NCBI GenBank assembly: GCA_029204225.1
Contig: MU835375.1
Coordinates: forward strand, 1 to 39,657
DNA: 39,657 nt
Direction: 5' to 3'
Origin: Diphasiastrum complanatum
Lineage: Eukaryota; Streptophyta; Lycopodiopsida; Lycopodiales; Lycopodiaceae
The translations under genes and the position numbers were made by a program. Under the pieces are notes generated by a model, which saw only the letters and a program-made list of their open reading frames with translations, did not search any database and was not told the origin of the DNA. Positions 23,401-31,891 of this stretch are shown piece by piece; position 1 is the first letter of the stretch; every line of letters begins with the position of its first letter.

Positions 23401-26400
23401 TTTTTGAATTAAGGTTTTCAATAAGGCTCAACAAAATCACATCATGGGCACCAACTTGCTACAACACCAATGCAATAAAAGAACTCAATTCTAAAGAGAG
23501 AGCGGTGGCCAGAGGGAAGTCTAGAGAAAGAAAACAGCTAGAGACAAAATGGCCAGAGAGAAAACAGCAGAGAAAACGGCCAGGGAGAAAACAGCTACAG
23601 AGAAATCGACAAGAGAAAAAATGGCTAGACAGAAAAAAAATTAATGCCTTCTTTTGCTCACCAAAGGGCTTTGATAACAAGTTATGAACACATATCACAA
23701 ATATGGCATCACATCATGAACAATAGACATGAATGACAACAAATAAGATTCTCCAATTGAGATCATAACCTGAATATCATAGATGTCTAAGTCTAAAGCT
23801 CTACCTGAGCAATAGTAAGAGAGATCTCCGAGAAGAACAAGCTAATACTAAAAATCATATGAGAGTGCCACTACAATAATGTATTAGCGATGCATGAAAT
23901 GGCCATCATATGGACATGTATGTCCATAACAAGTCCCAATTCATGAAATCTCTAGATGATGTCAAAGCTAACCAAGGATCCCTCCAACTATCATTATCCA
24001 TATCTCCAAATCTAGTCAATCTGTATAGATGGCCAGCCCCCAATTAATAATATGGGAGACACAACAACCTCAACCACAATAATCTAATGAGGAATGGAGG
24101 GTTTGCCACATACCATCCATGAGAGCATGGAACTTTGTAAACGTAAAAAACTATCCCAATTAAATCTTGTAAGTCCAGTACACCAAGCCTTCAATATGTG
24201 CAAAGCTTTTTCCAATCGTGCTGCAAACCTCAAATTAGAAGGAGTTCAAACTAGAAGCGGTTTGAATCAACTTGGTTTTCTTTTAAATTAGGGCAAAAAG
24301 TCTCACTTTTTGTTCAAAAGGTTTCAAATCACTTCGGATATAATCTTCATTGAAGTAATGTGCAAGCCACTCCTATATCTAATCTAGGCCAATACAAAAA
24401 TCTAATTCAATTCAACTAAAACCTTCACTAAATCAATGTGCAGGCAACAAAGTTGAAAGCTCTCCTATATTTGACAACTTACAAGTATCGGATGGCCTAT
24501 TTCTAGTGTATAAGGCTCCAAATAAGGGCTAGGTACCTCGTTGATGTGTCTCGCCATGAAGAACTGACTATAGTGCTTCGAATCAATTTTGTGGAGCTCT
24601 TCAATCTTCTTAAGTTATAGGTTATAAAATTAAGCACTAAAGCAACTACTAGGTGTCTTGCTATGATTGATCAGGTATTACTATGTTTCAAAATAGTTTT
24701 GAAGAGCTCTTTGTTTTTCAATCCTCTTAAGTTATAGCTTATAACACTAAGCACTCACCATCTATGATTCAAAAATCAACATTCACAAGACAAGACCTGA
24801 TTAATTATTGTTTACATTACCTAGTACATTTCATTACTCAAATGGTACAAACCGGACGAGCGATTTAATTGTCAACATGAACTTCATCACCCGCCAAAAA
24901 CACTTGATGATACAAAAGTCGACTTGTTCCAAAACAAGTATTGGCACACAAAAAGTGAATTGGTACTCAACATGAATATCTAGAGACTAGTAAAATGGCT
25001 ACGCGCTCCACTCATTGAGGCTTCTTGGGAGTTTGAAGACAAACTTAAAGCTGGAACACCTGAAATATTGAAGGATTACCTGGCAAAGAACCAACACAAC
25101 AGCCATTTTCCAAGCTAAATTGGAGGCATGCCCTCTTCATGACCACTCACATCCATTCTGAAGTTCAAGGAACTTCAAGGTAGCTTTCTTATCTGTTAAT
25201 AAATCAATTGTAGCTTTACACAGGTTTTACGTGAGTGAAGTTAATCCACACTTTTCATGTGTTGTCTGCAAATGTAGCTTTATTTTATGCTTTTACGGCC
25301 GGTGAATCAAGATCGCGCCATTGTCTTTCTTCAGTTTGGCCGGTGAATTAAGCTCGTGCCATGTGTCATAAGTCTAGTTTGGCCCTAATGAGAACATCAG
25401 CTTTCTCAAACAAAGGGGGGAGCACCAACTGTGCCTTGTAAGACTTTGAGGGGTGACACTCTCAAAAGGTCCCAGAGCAAGTTAGGAAGTCAAGAAGTCA
25501 AGGACTGAGCCTCTGACCTGTGGTGAGTTAGTCAAGTAGTCCCAAGTCATGAGCTAGTTCTAGAGCTCGAGTCATGGTTTAGTCAGCTCCTTGGACCCAT
25601 GTCCAAGAGCTAAGTTGATTCTGCCTGCCGGGACAGCTCTCAGGATCCATATCCGGGAACTGGACTATTTCTGCCAAGCTTAATCAACAAATCAAAACTA
25701 AGTCCTAAAAAGTGTGCTTTACTAGATAGCACTATATTCCAGGACATAGGGGAGGCACCGAATCACAGCAACACTATAGGGGGAGTATGGTAGATAGAAA
25801 CTTGGGCAGCTCAACCAGCGCCAAAAATCTAGTCGCCAGGTCTCAGCTCCTACCAACGCAAGCCAGGTAAAATGCCCAGGACTAGTCCAAGTGGAAGTAC
25901 CCTTACTACAACCTTTTTGTGTTGTTGGCGCCTACGGGTCCACGTCACCAACGTGAGGTCCACCATTATGCCATTTGCTAAGTTGGCGACCACTATGCCT
26001 TGGGATTTCACGAATGACTTGTCCTTGCATTTGGTTATCTTTTGGGGACAGACTCTGAGTGGCTTTCGGGGTGGTTGGGATTCTTGTTTTCCTCAGTATG
26101 AATGGTTAGGCTGAGTGCGTTTTCTGAGTTGGCTTTTCAATGAATTAATGTCGATGAATGTTAGATTTAAGCATGTCTTGGGGAAAACCGCTCAAGTCCC
26201 AACGCCCTTTGAGGCGTCAGTGCTTAAGGGTATCATGTCAAACTTGATCACATGTCTGAGACGAAGACGGGTGCCTACAGCTCCAACCACACCCTCCTTG
26301 TTCAGCATGTTCCAAAAGACCGACGACTGCAATCAAATTTGTGTGTCCTTGTTCCACCTTTTTTTGTCTTTTTATTCATGTATGTTTATGTCCATTTGTA

Positions 26401-26969
26401 GTCACTTCTGGAAATGAGTGTAATCGCATCATGGCTTCAAGAATACAATCTACGTTATACTCTAGTTCGTTTTACTTCTGAGCTACAAATCTAGATTATT
26501 TTCTCTTTATCCATACGAGCGTAATCACATCATGGCTTCGAAATACAAACTTTGTAAATACTCTAGTTAGTTCTACGTCTAAAGCTACAGTTATGAATTA
26601 TTTTCTCTTTATGCAGATGTTTAAGCTTTTACTAGTCGTAATAAACTAGGGTACGTGCCAAACAAGTGTACAAATGCAACAAGTTATTGATGATAGCCAA
26701 AAACAGATCAGTTTCCTGCCATGATAGAAAAAACAGAGCGTGTACAAGAAGAATACATAGCTACAAAATCATCAGAAGCTATAACAGCATAAACAAAACA
26801 AAGGCCAAGAAGGAGAAGAAAGAAAAGAAACCTACATTTTGATGGTGCCTCGGGGGCCAAGATTGGACTTGAGAACATCCATGAGACCCTTGGCAGCGTT
26901 GATGTTCATGTACAGGGCTGCAGACCTGTTCAGAACCTCCGCATTCGCATTGATCGACTTGAGCGCCAT
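5344..26969 (-). CDS. CCT6: T-complex protein 1 (CCT) subunit zeta, N-terminal half, eight exons
   Basis: This subunit of the cytosolic ring chaperonin TRiC/CCT folds actin, tubulin and other proteins with ATP. The exons are, 5' to 3', 26836-26969, 12676-12739, 9229-9364, 8970-9121, 8758-8805, 7365-7457, 5879-5985 and 5344-5458. They total 849 bases, or 283 codons with no stop, and every junction has GT-AG ends and matching phase. Group II chaperonin marks appear in order: [12 protein letters not shown] near residue 35, the [11 protein letters not shown] nucleotide-site loop, the GDGTTSTV phosphate loop near 88, then the apical and intermediate segments. [10 protein letters not shown], the [18 protein letters not shown]-like stretch and NAGFFY match zeta better than other subunits. 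CCT6 is about 535 residues, so roughly 250 C-terminal codons are missing; intron 8 (donor GTGAGT at 5343) runs off the left edge. Introns 1 and 8 are full of mobile elements. Family assignment is by eye but very strong. Confidence 0.93.
5459..5878 (-). other. CCT6 intron 7, nothing recognised
   Basis: This is a 420-base AT-rich intron between exons 7 and 8. Short open frames exist on this strand but show no family resemblance. Confidence 0.8.
5879..5985 (-). CDS. CCT6: CCT6 exon 7 (residues 210-244 plus two bases)
   Basis: The acceptor is CTAAG and the donor GTATTA. The exon encodes [20 protein letters not shown], then [15 protein letters not shown] of the apical domain. It ends with two bases of a Ser codon that exon 8 completes. 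Confidence 0.93.
5986..7364 (-). other. CCT6 intron 6, nothing recognised
   Basis: A 1379-base AT-rich intron. A 70-codon open frame lies on the minus strand at 7083-7295, but it has no family resemblance and I treat it as chance. No repeat ends or element motifs were seen. Confidence 0.75.
7365..7457 (-). CDS. CCT6: CCT6 exon 6 (residues 179-209)
   Basis: The acceptor is TTCAG and the donor GTAATA. The exon encodes [18 protein letters not shown], then [13 protein letters not shown], a stretch diagnostic of CCT zeta at the start of the apical domain. Confidence 0.93.
7458..8757 (-). other. CCT6 intron 5, with a short duplication and a purine-rich block
   Basis: A 1300-base intron. A 20-base word beginning ACTTATTCAGAAAG occurs exactly at 7530-7549 and 7610-7629. 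Positions 8290-8450 are strongly purine-rich on the plus strand. No gene is supported. Confidence 0.75.
8758..8805 (-). CDS. CCT6: CCT6 exon 5 (residues 163-178)
   Basis: This 48-base exon lies between acceptor GACAG and donor GTAAGC and encodes [16 protein letters not shown]. It matches the LADQLT-type helix that follows TLRTK in CCT zeta. It is too short to be found by ORF length alone. Confidence 0.9.
8970..9121 (-). CDS. CCT6: CCT6 exon 4 (residues 112-162)
   Basis: The acceptor is GACAG. The exon completes Gly and encodes [14 protein letters not shown], then FLESFKTP and the highly conserved [15 protein letters not shown]. The donor is AAG/GTGATC. The open frame that continues into the intron on this strand is not coding. 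Confidence 0.94.
9229..9364 (-). CDS. CCT6: CCT6 exon 3 (residues 67-111)
   Basis: The acceptor is TTAG. The exon encodes [19 protein letters not shown], then [10 protein letters not shown] with the GDGTT phosphate-binding loop, and [14 protein letters not shown]. It ends one base into the next Gly codon at donor GTATGC. Confidence 0.94.
9898..9955. repeat. 29-bp tandem duplication
   Basis: CCTCATTTCTGCAAGTGGTA followed by GTTCTCCTG occurs at 9898-9926 and again at 9927-9955 with one difference. It lies within CCT6 intron 2. Confidence 0.9.
11459..11690. repeat. Diverged direct repeat, about 70 bp, 165 bp apart
   Basis: The word order CATCCATACTT, ATACTCATG, CACGCTTAG, AATAAGCAAAAGAG, TTCATAGC and AACTTCTATG occurs at 11459-11530 and again at 11623-11690, with small differences. 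It has no coding sense and is probably a local duplication within intron 2. Confidence 0.75.
12676..12739 (-). CDS. CCT6: CCT6 exon 2 (residues 45-66)
   Basis: The exon follows a TGTAG acceptor. It completes the split Met codon and encodes [20 protein letters not shown], the loop that contacts the nucleotide, then Met. The donor is GTTAGTG. It lies 14.1 kb from exon 1. Confidence 0.92.
12929..13314 (+). repeat. Probable copia-type LTR, isolated
   Basis: A 386-base segment starts TGTTGAAG and ends ATCA. It is followed directly by TGGTATCAAAGC (13315-13326), which matches the initiator Met tRNA primer site with one mismatch. A CT-rich tract and promoter-like AT stretches lie inside. The left boundary is inferred from the TG start only. 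No second copy was found in the window. Coding sequence is absent because the LINE tail begins 22 bases after the primer site. Confidence 0.55.
13315..13326 (+). other. tRNA-Met-type primer-binding site of the truncated copia element
   Basis: TGGTATCAAAGC differs at one base from the usual plant copia site TGGTATCAGAGC. It lies immediately after an LTR-like ATCA end. Confidence 0.6.
13349..13374. repeat. (GA)13, tail of the LINE or its target
   Basis: Read on the minus strand, AATAAAGA is followed by (TC)13, so the microsatellite sits where a LINE 3' tail belongs. Whether it is the element's own tail or a pre-existing target cannot be told. Confidence 0.8.
13375..13793 (-). mobile_element. 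LINE, 3' part (left of the chromovirus insertion)
   Basis: This segment continues the LINE from 20094 once the gypsy element and one GGGAT copy are removed. On the minus strand an Arg/Gln/Ser-rich frame runs from the junction for about 90 codons to a stop near 13540. A 3' UTR follows with AATAAA at about 13377-13384, then the TC tail. The joined frame has no known domain. Support comes from the exact target duplication on both sides of the insertion. Confidence 0.8.
13794..14151 (-). repeat. Chromovirus 3' LTR
   Basis: 358 bases, identical to 19736-20093 except for one T/C difference near 14035. The small open frame inside it (13889-14104) is repeated in the other LTR and is not a gene. The stop codon of the polyprotein lies 12 bases from its inner edge. 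Confidence 0.97.
14152..14164 (-). other. Polypurine tract of the chromovirus
   Basis: On the minus strand AAGGGGGAGGGAG lies directly against the 3' LTR, where second-strand DNA synthesis is primed. It overlaps the TAA stop codon of the gag-pol frame (14163-14165). Confidence 0.92.
14163..18932 (-). CDS. Gag-pol polyprotein of a Ty3/gypsy chromovirus (1589 aa)
   Basis: A single intact frame encodes the full polyprotein, without a frameshift between gag and pol. Order: gag capsid (about 110-290) and zinc knuckle C345-C348-H353-C358; aspartic protease with VDDGATHNF at 436-444, where the usual DSG or DTG is DDG; reverse transcriptase with FLDDILVYS (D784, D785); RNase H with ETDASD (D932); integrase with an HHCC finger (H1176, C1206, C1209) and a DD35E triad D1239, D1300, E1336; and a C-terminal chromodomain around 1538-1585 (EYLVKWND, W1558). 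The chromodomain places it in the chromovirus branch and in known members guides insertion to chromatin marks. The ATG at 18932 follows an 800-base leader and fits the gag start. There are no stops, so it could be active. Confidence 0.97.
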   Translation of the reverse strand: MTTPQGPDQPQERGFDELETEALAYRKGKEPMEVEEQEQFAEELDELVTKEQFLQLVTEVDELKLALANFKSSVDDSFAELKNLILSSAKGSLPSTSQLSPSPLPSVSGETLRSHPSVFKDLKPPTFNGEEKDRNADILQTFLSKWKNIHALKQTPDHLQAIEASLSLGPMAYKWWLNLQETGQTPRSWKAFEEAFLREFLPENELNRAWEAWERTVMDKSLIQYISQYREAILKIKNLDDYQKIRGFVRGLKDEYKVEVQRNSPTTLEQALRYAQIYDDSVGRKRARQQPLSEQLPQKDFQFKKKFLKRKKEDKFKGEAPQKRPSLIQPLKPDDFEKAKQERLCFVCMGKGHTVRQCPKGPFTKKDKKDKKQVHLVQTVCFPSDSAASEIKVYHEDHEHCCQLTSAMLARPFSFGPHDLVRMHGKVGNQSVRVMVDDGATHNFINHTLVKKLKLPEVPSQHRYIVSLAKGEDKKIWETMVSKLNLGIQGYQDQINFQIMHLDRTDIVLGRDWLYSLGPSLHRNYQENTLSFQHKGREIQLHGEHDVPNSPMVCSSELCQLIGDEDHQVFLCDFQFIPEVSISSSIQQKISKLETLLSKFKDVFPEDLPHGLPPSREVDHVINLVPGTAPVSKPPYRVSRTEDEEITRQLTDYLGKGQIQTSSSPWASPVLLVKKKEGSMRLCVDYRALNKVTIKNKYPMPRADELFDQLDGAKFFSKIDLRSGYHQVRIKSEDVSKTAFRTRHGHYEFKVMPFGLTNAPATFMTLMNSVLRPYLGKFVVVFLDDILVYSKTRKEHLKHLRKVFRLLRKHKLYAKQSKCEFFVEEVAYLGHIISSDGIKMDPNKVKAILSWLRPQNILELQIFLGLAGYYRRFVKEYAQIAVPMTNLLKGKGKEFIWESAQQESFDALKTALATAPVLKVVDPNQPFVVETDASDFAVGAVLTQGGRPVAFESKKLEPAQTRYSAYEKELFSIVHALKTWRHYLYGANFEVLTDHESLRYLCNQPELRGRKARWAELMQEFDMSIRYRRGKFNTVADALSRMPMINELSFTQIRNELLESLRGKCQHDAFFSIIWNSVQNRQLQTPEPVPGAGASSSKNTAASVEDDDESDVEDSEPVLPKQTLVVEGQLTQGFKWKQYSIQDEYLLYRDRVCVPNSEDYRQQVLYECHDNPSAGHPGIQKTYELLRRQFFWPSMKKDVHQYVTSCQKCQVNKAERLKAGGLLHPLEIPAGKWESISMDFIVGLPKTQKGNDAIWVTVDRLTKMAHFIPTKTTVRAPELARLFVDGLFKLYGLPSGIVSDRDSKFTGNFWKAVFHHLHTKLNMSTTDHPQTDCQTERVNQVLEDMLRAYVSKRQTNWEEYLSILEFAYNSTKHSATGYSPFILMYGFQPRSPTAVGFKQEKVEAARNFLEDLNQMIEHAKRSIRQSQDRARHYADPHRRDVQFSTGEKVYLRVPVDSKTLKSGVCAKLSPRYCGPFTISRRLGEVTYELELPHSSKVFPVFHVSQLRKALTRSDNLVGDSVLVLPLDPQQPPHEPEEILDSRETQTRHTLYREYLVKWNDQPVENATWERGSVLRKIFPDFVLEDQDDS
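18933..19721 (-). other. Chromovirus untranslated leader
   Basis: About 790 bases between the primer site and the gag ATG. Short open frames occur but none resembles a protein. It should contain packaging signals, which I cannot pinpoint. Confidence 0.8.
19722..19734 (-). other. Primer-binding site (initiator Met tRNA) of the chromovirus
   Basis: On the minus strand TGGTATCAGAGCC follows the 5' LTR after one spacer base. It is complementary to the 3' end of plant initiator Met tRNA. Confidence 0.93.
19736..20093 (-). repeat. Chromovirus 5' LTR
   Basis: 358 bases, with TG...CA ends on the minus strand, bounded on the right by the GGGAT target duplication (20094-20098). It carries the element's promoter, though no TATA box stands out. 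Confidence 0.97.
20094..22848 (-). pseudogene. LINE endonuclease-reverse transcriptase, with stops and frameshifts
   Basis: Minus strand. The endonuclease runs 22848 to about 21900: [22 protein letters not shown] and a late SDHSYLSLS match the EEP fold. It is interrupted by a stop at 22333. A linker with PWYDHEC follows, with stops near 21889 and 21613. Reverse transcriptase (21552-20656) has [27 protein letters not shown] and [11 protein letters not shown] single-base frameshift near 20680, in a T run, leads to [14 protein letters not shown]. After a stop at 20474 comes a zinc finger, [21 protein letters not shown] further frame change occurs near 20230-20300. The chromovirus entered downstream of the finger. 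In-frame TTG rather than ATG opens the endonuclease frame, so the true start is lost or upstream. It cannot make an active protein. Confidence 0.9.
20094..22935 (-). mobile_element. LINE (non-LTR retrotransposon), 5' and central part
   Basis: The larger portion of a decayed LINE on the minus strand, continued at 13375-13793 beyond the inserted chromovirus. It has an apurinic-type endonuclease, a reverse transcriptase and a terminal zinc finger. No ORF1 is seen upstream of the endonuclease. The 5' limit (about 22850-22935) is inferred, and the candidate target duplication (a GCTTGT word near 13337 and 22936) is too short to trust. Confidence 0.85.
23505..23640 (+). repeat. Purine-rich short repeat, GAGAAAACAGC words
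   Basis: GGCCAGAGAGAAAACAGC and variants recur about six times in 135 bases. Open frames on both strands are by-products of the repeat. Confidence 0.7.
26416..26615. repeat. 101-bp tandem duplication near CCT6 exon 1
   Basis: GAGTGTAATCGCATCATGGC at 26416 and GAGCGTAATCACATCATGGC at 26517 start two copies of about 95 bases. Both end in ATTATTTTCTCTTTAT. They are clearly homologous, with perhaps 15-20% difference. They lie within intron 1, 220 bases from the exon 1 donor. Confidence 0.85.
26836..26969 (-). CDS. CCT6: CCT6 exon 1 (residues 1-44 plus two bases)
   Basis: The ATG at 26969 opens a frame reading [19 protein letters not shown], the typical CCT zeta amino end, through [10 protein letters not shown]. 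It stops after AT at the donor GTAGG. Exon 2 supplies the G that completes Met. The neighbouring longer open frame across the same DNA is a shadow. Confidence 0.93.
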
Positions 26970-27240
26970 CGCCAAGTCTTCCCACCTCCACCTTACTCTT
27001 CTTCCTCGACCAACACTGGATCGTCGTCTCTCTCGTTTGCTCCTCTTCTTCTCGAATACTCCTGCCCTTTATGTTTTCGAGTAGATATAAATGGCGGGTC
27101 TTCTGCGATCCACTTAATGACACTCCAAACTGTTTAGGCAAACCACTTGGATAATTGCCACGTGTTATAATCGCCACTTGTCAGCAATATAATCGTTCTT
27201 GCACGAAACCTTGGAAGGATCTGAAGGTCATTTGATGATC
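26970..27240 (-). promoter_or_regulatory. CCT6: CCT6 5' UTR and core promoter
   Basis: On the minus strand upstream of the ATG at 26969, a purine-rich leader of about 90-110 bases follows a TATA-like CCATTTATATC (27084-27094). A start of transcription around 27055 is inferred. Further upstream is a CACGTG G-box at 27159-27164. GGGCC words near 27270, 27288 and 27391 resemble site II elements common in plant housekeeping promoters. Confidence 0.5.
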
Positions 27241-27809
27241 CAACGGCCTCGGGTTGAGCAGACACAAGGGCCTTTAAAGATGGGAGGCCCGCTGTCCATT
27301 TTCACCTGACCTAGTTAGGTTAGTTTTATTTATTTCCTTTTCTTTTTCCAAACTTCTCTTTTTAATCAAGATCTTTTCCAAAACTTTGTTGGCCCAGCCT
27401 TACACGCATATCAAAGATTGACGGCTTGTGTTTAAAATTAATTTTTAAAATTTTTATTAGTAGGTTAATTTTTAATCTACCACGTATTTAAAACATATTT
27501 ATAAAAAAGCTGAATGTAGTTATAGATAACAAATGATTTTTTCTGCTAAATCTATGTGCGCTGGCTTGCCCTCTCTTGTCCACGTGGCTTTCCGCATGCC
27601 TGTCCTGGCTTTCCGCAGGGTATCTGGCAGACGACCAGATGTCTGTGGGTGGATTTGAGAGTCAACGCTACAAGTCTTTGTCTGTGGGATTTGTTTGTTT
27701 GGTTTATGCCTCACGGTTGGAAGACCACATAAATGAAAATGAACCAGCATGATGGAGTTGTTCTTATAAGCGGTTAGAAATATTTTCATTTGTCTATAAT
27801 CTTCCCTCT
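27241..27809. other. CCT6 upstream region, no gene seen
   Basis: AT-rich intergenic DNA between the CCT6 promoter and the first copia fragment. It contains GGCCCA-type words that may belong to the promoter. No open frame here resembles a protein family. Confidence 0.6.
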
Positions 27810-28091
27810 ATGTTGCAATCTAGGAGGAGCCTAAACTGCAACTCGAATGCGAACAATTCGACCACCTATGATGCATGCCTGAAGGGTAAGATGTCTCGCA
27901 GTCCATTTGTCAAAGACTCCTACAGAACGACTAAGATTCTGGAGTTAGTGCATTCTGACACCTGTGGGCCTTTCAATGTGATCTTAGTAGGAGGCTCGAA
28001 ATATTACATAACCTTCATTGATGATTATAGTAAATTCGCCAGAGTGTATTTCATTCAAAATAAATCAAAAGCAGTGGCAAATACAACTTGA
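27810..28091 (+). pseudogene. Copia integrase fragment (element D)
   Basis: A 93-codon frame holds CLKGKMSRSPF, the end of the copia GAG-pre-integrase region. It is followed by LELVHSDTCGPF and KYYITFIDDYSKFARVYFI, the first catalytic Asp region of a Ty1/copia integrase. The second Asp and the Glu are missing because similarity ends near 28080. It lies about 840 bases upstream of the CCT6 start codon. It differs from the integrases of A and B, so it is probably a separate element. Confidence 0.85.
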
Positions 28092-28754
28092 ATCGCTTCA
28101 CTGACTTTTGTAATGATTGTAGCTGTTGTGCACATTATTATTCTAGATGATTGTATGATCTCAAATTTAATTTTGTCTGCTACAATTCGTGTGTTTGAAT
28201 TGCTTGTTCATTCTAATTCTGCATCTTGGTTTGATTTCATTGAATGTTGCATTAATTTGTTAACGTAGATCAGCAGTGTCTAACTACTCTCTGAAGGATT
28301 ATATGAGTGATACAGCCGGCAGTGACCAGCGATCTCATCTAAACTCCTGACGAACTGATCTCATTCGCGAATCCTTTCGCTTCGTGATTCGCTTCACGGT
28401 CACTTGGCTATAAGGCTAAATCAATTACAGAGCTCACCTGGGTTTCGTTTCGTTTCGTCTGTTTCGTTTCGTCTCGTCTCGTCTCGTTATAGAGATTGAT
28501 TTTGCTTCGTTTCGTTTTGTTTCGCGATCTATGCTTCCAGCATGAATCAATGTCAGTGCAAGTTTTGCTTCGTTTTGTTTCATTTCGTTTTTGTTTAGAT
28601 TCGTCTCGTTTCGTTTACTTGTGTTATAGAGCCTGCTTGATCCAACTCGAATAGAAATAATTTGAGTGTCGTGAAAAGTTTCGCGAATCGTTCGTGATTT
28701 AATTCTGTGAGTTTGTCACCATAGTTGTTTTTGGCTAGAATTTGTATTTTCTGA
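28092..28754 (+). other. Putative 5' LTR and leader region of copia element A
   Basis: No coding sequence. The right part (28440-28620) is a TTTCG/TCTCG-rich block. A degenerate Met-tRNA primer site, TGTTATAGAGCC followed by TGCTTGA, lies at 28622-28633, in the right place before the gag of element A. LTR ends could not be fixed and no partner LTR was found. The copia assignment of this stretch is inference. Confidence 0.4.
28440..28620. repeat. TTTCG/TCTCG pentanucleotide-rich block
   Basis: About twenty TTTCG, GTTTCG or GTCTCG words are packed between 28440 and 28620, densest at 28442-28488. It is not a clean microsatellite; the words alternate and are broken by unique sequence. TTCGCGAA palindromes flank it at about 28367 and 28682. 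Confidence 0.75.
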
Positions 28755-31477
28755 GTGCATTCTTTGTCATCAACTACTAAGTTACATCTACGAAGGAAAT
28801 TTTTCATATTCAAGATGTCTAATGGTGATTCCTTTCAGAGTCACATTAACCATTTTAAGAATCTCTTGCAACATATGGCCGCTATCGGATCAGTCATCGA
28901 CAATCAAGACGCAATTATGACATTGCTTTCAAGTTTGCCCTCTACAAATGAGAACTGGGTGATGATCATATTGACACACTCAGATTTAACTCTTACTAGA
29001 GTTATCACTATGTTGTTGCAAGAAGTCAAGACACTTTGTCTACTTCCTCCTCTCAGGCTCTATATGTCAACAAAGGCTCTAAGTAGAAGCAGAAAAGCTC
29101 CAAGAAGGCTGCAACGTATCAGAAGCTGACTCAAAGTCAAGGACAATCGTCAAATCCACAATTGAAGAAGAAGATGTTTTGCAGGTATTGCAAGCGCAAT
29201 AACCATGAGATCAAGGATTGCCAAATTCTCCAAGCGAAGAATGTAGCCAAGCAACCTGATCAACAAGCAAACACACTTTCATCATCTCCCCAGGTCGAAG
29301 TGGACGAAGGCGCATTCATGGTCAAAGACCAAAGTGCATTTTTGGATGATTCATAGTTTCTTGATTCTGGAACAACAGAACACATGACCGACCAATCAAC
29401 GCTAGATTTTCAACTCCTACACGTCTTACAGCACGAAGAAATTTATTCATCTTGGTGACAATATTACTCACACTATTGAAAGTGAAGATACTATAAGATT
29501 GGAATTCCAGCATGATCAATTCAATATGTTCCTAGACTCTCTACAAATCTGTTACCAGTAAGTAGAATTATAGATTTAGGTCATAAGGTAGAATTCAAAT
29601 CTGATCAATGCAAAATTATTGATAAGAGTAATAAGATCCTTGCACTCGGCAAGAGGCAGAGTTACTAATATAGATTGGCACATTGTTATTCTGAGTCTAG
29701 TCAAGCCTTGAGAACCTCTATTCTAGTCAATAAAGTATTACTATGGCATCATCGATTAGGACACTTGAATTATGCATCTGTTTTGAATATGTCCAGACAA
29801 TCTATTATATCAAACCATAGGCATGCAACAAGAGATCTGTTAGATGTTGTTCATACAGATATATGTGGACCTATGCAAACTCCTTCATTGCTAGATGCAA
29901 AGTATTTCATTACTTTTATTGACAAATTCTCCAGAAGAATAGTTGTTTATTTCATTAAACAGAACAGAGACTTTCATCAAATTCAGACAATTCAAAGGGC
30001 ATGCTGAGAACGGGCAAACGAATCAAAGCACTGAGGTTAGATAATGGGAGAGAATACATCTCCACCGAATTCAAGGAGTATTGCCTTAACAACGGCATTG
30101 AGCAACAATACATCACCTTACATTCGCCTTAGTCAAATGGTCCTGCTGAGAGAAAGAACAGAACCTTAGTTGAATCGGCAAAGCGCATGTTATCACATGC
30201 GACACTTCTGAAGTCCTTATGGCCTAAAGTTGTTTCAATAGCAACTTATATTTAGAATAGATGTCCTACTAAAGGTCTGTCAGACAAAATACAATTCGAA
30301 ACAAACCTTTTTTATCAAACCTACAAGTTTTTAGATGTACTGCTTTTGCGCAGATACCTCATGATCTCAGGAAGAAACTCGACTTCCAGAGTTTCAAATG
30401 TATTTTCATCAGCTACACTACTTCATATCAAGCCTACAAGTTGTTCGATCCCATCGAGTCAAAGATATTCACTAGCTGGGATGTCATCTTCATCGAAGAT
30501 TAGTTTCAAGACCTCAAAGGAAAAGGCAGTCCCCATGTAGCTGACCTGTCAGATTCTCCTGACATATTGAACTTTCCAGTTCCTCAGTTGACTATTCCAT
30601 TGAAGGTCTAAGCTCTTCTACTTTTGACAAACAACAAATCAATGGTGAATCAAAAGATGATGATGTTGCAGTTCGGCAACTACAGTATGATGAAAATGAT
30701 CAACTTCCTTTATTATCCAGAAGATCTTCAAGAACAAGCAAACCACCTAACCGGTATATCGATGAGTCTACAGGCTACCTTGTTCAGGAATCGACATATG
30801 TCCAAGCGTCAATAGGAGAAAGGCATGACTTGTCGCCAGAGGATTTTTTTAGGTATACAACTTGATTACACTGAGACCTTTAGTCCAGTAGTCAAGCATT
30901 CTTCTATTCGACTTTTGCTATTATTTGTCGTTGTAGTAGATTTGGAAATACATCAAATGGATGTACATATAGCATATCTCAATGGAGTTATCGAAAAAGA
31001 CATTTACATGGTGCAACCCGAAGGTTATATTATCGATAGTAAACACAATCAAGTGTTTAAACTCCATAAGGCACTTTATGGCTTGAAGCAATCTGCTCGA
31101 GCATGGTTTCAAAGGATCAATACTTTCCTTATTGATCACGGCTACACACCTAGCTCTTCAAATTCAAATGTTTACTTCAGAGCAGTGTAGCAGTCTTTTA
31201 TCATTATCATTTTATACGTGGATGATAGATTGTTTTTCAACAACGGTACCGATCTGATAAAAGAGGCCAAGACAATGCTATCTTTCGAATTCGATATGAC
31301 TGATCTAGGCAAAGCTTGTTTCTGTCTTGGTATACAAATCCACAGAGACAGAAAATAGAAGTTGGTCTACATTACACAACTGAGGTACATCTACAACATG
31401 TTCAAATATAATACGATTAATTGCAAATTAGCTCTCTCACCAATGGAACCAGGTCTCAAATTGTCAAAGGACTAGTG
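28755..31477 (+). pseudogene. Copia gag-pol relic, plus strand (element A)
   Basis: Ty1/copia domains in order. Gag of the UBN2 type is at 28755-29129 (HINHFKNLLQHMAAIG). A CCHC knuckle CRYCKRNNHEIKDC lies near 29176. Protease LDSGTTEHM lies near 29360, just after a TAG that has replaced the usual Trp. GAG-pre-integrase HHRLGHLNYASV lies near 29745. Integrase has VHTDICGP, LRLDNGREY and AERKNRTLVE, but the pre-integrase CxxC pair is deleted. Reverse transcriptase starts near 30870 (ETFSPVVKHSSIRLL, YGLKQSARAW, LYVDD near 31215). The last readable residues are SPMEPGLKLSKD at 31440-31475, where it is cut by the LTR of element B. RNase H and a 3' LTR are missing. Several stops and shifts make it inactive. 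Confidence 0.9.
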
Positions 31478-31891
31478 TGTAGGAAAAATACTTAGAATTC
31501 TTCCTCAAAGAACACGACGAAAGTTTGAATAAATCAAACTAATATCAGTGTCTTCAACCGAGTCTGATTCTAGTCTATGTACTAATAGAGCAGTTTTTAC
31601 CTTGATTGAATAAAGCATGCGGATTTAAGAGATATATTGCGTGAGTGTAATAGACAATTTTAGACAATCTGAAAAACTGAGAAAAATCAACTGTTAAGAA
31701 TTTTTGATCAGTCGAATTTTTATAATTCTAATTCAAATTCAATTTGTATACATCTCTTGTTGCCTTGTTGGTCCTCTGTTATTTAGTACAAGTAGTGCAC
31801 ATTTATTTATATTGTTACAGGATATGACTTTTGGCCTTTTACTTCTATAACAGTACATCTAACTGTTAAGACGGTTGATGTTCAAAAAACA
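31478..31891 (-). repeat. Element B 3' LTR
   Basis: On the minus strand it starts TGTTTTTTGAACATCAACC and ends TTCCTACA. It is homologous to 36310-36718 with scattered differences and small indels. It truncates the reverse transcriptase of element A at 31477. Confidence 0.8.

Larger units (their letters stand above)
22936..26835 (-). other. CCT6 intron 1, remainder between the LINE and exon 1
   Basis: About 3.9 kb with no supported gene. It holds a purine-rich short repeat at 23505-23640 (GAGAAAACAGC words) and a degenerate Met-tRNA primer-like site on the minus strand near 23660-23675. A diverged direct repeat lies at 24588-24640 and 24690-24753 (GAGCTCTT, CTTAAGTTATAG, AAGCAC). A G-rich polypurine-like run (AAAGGGGGGAG) lies near 25418. 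It probably contains worn LTR-element ends, but I cannot delimit one. Confidence 0.6.

Noticed and set aside
23655-23690. Minus-strand Met-tRNA primer-like site (TGTTATCAAAGC)
   Set aside because: It has two mismatches and no LTR end or coding sequence follows. It is mentioned under intron 1 but not called as an element.
25872-26417. Two adjacent plus-strand frames of 80 and 100 codons near 26 kb
   Set aside because: No recognisable motif; they lie inside CCT6 intron 1. A worn retroelement is possible but nothing shows it.
26779-27177. 132-codon minus-strand frame overlapping CCT6 exon 1
   Set aside because: It is in another frame from the CCT6 start, is rich in Arg/Glu/Ser from the purine-rich leader, and has no family resemblance. 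The CCT6 frame explains the DNA.
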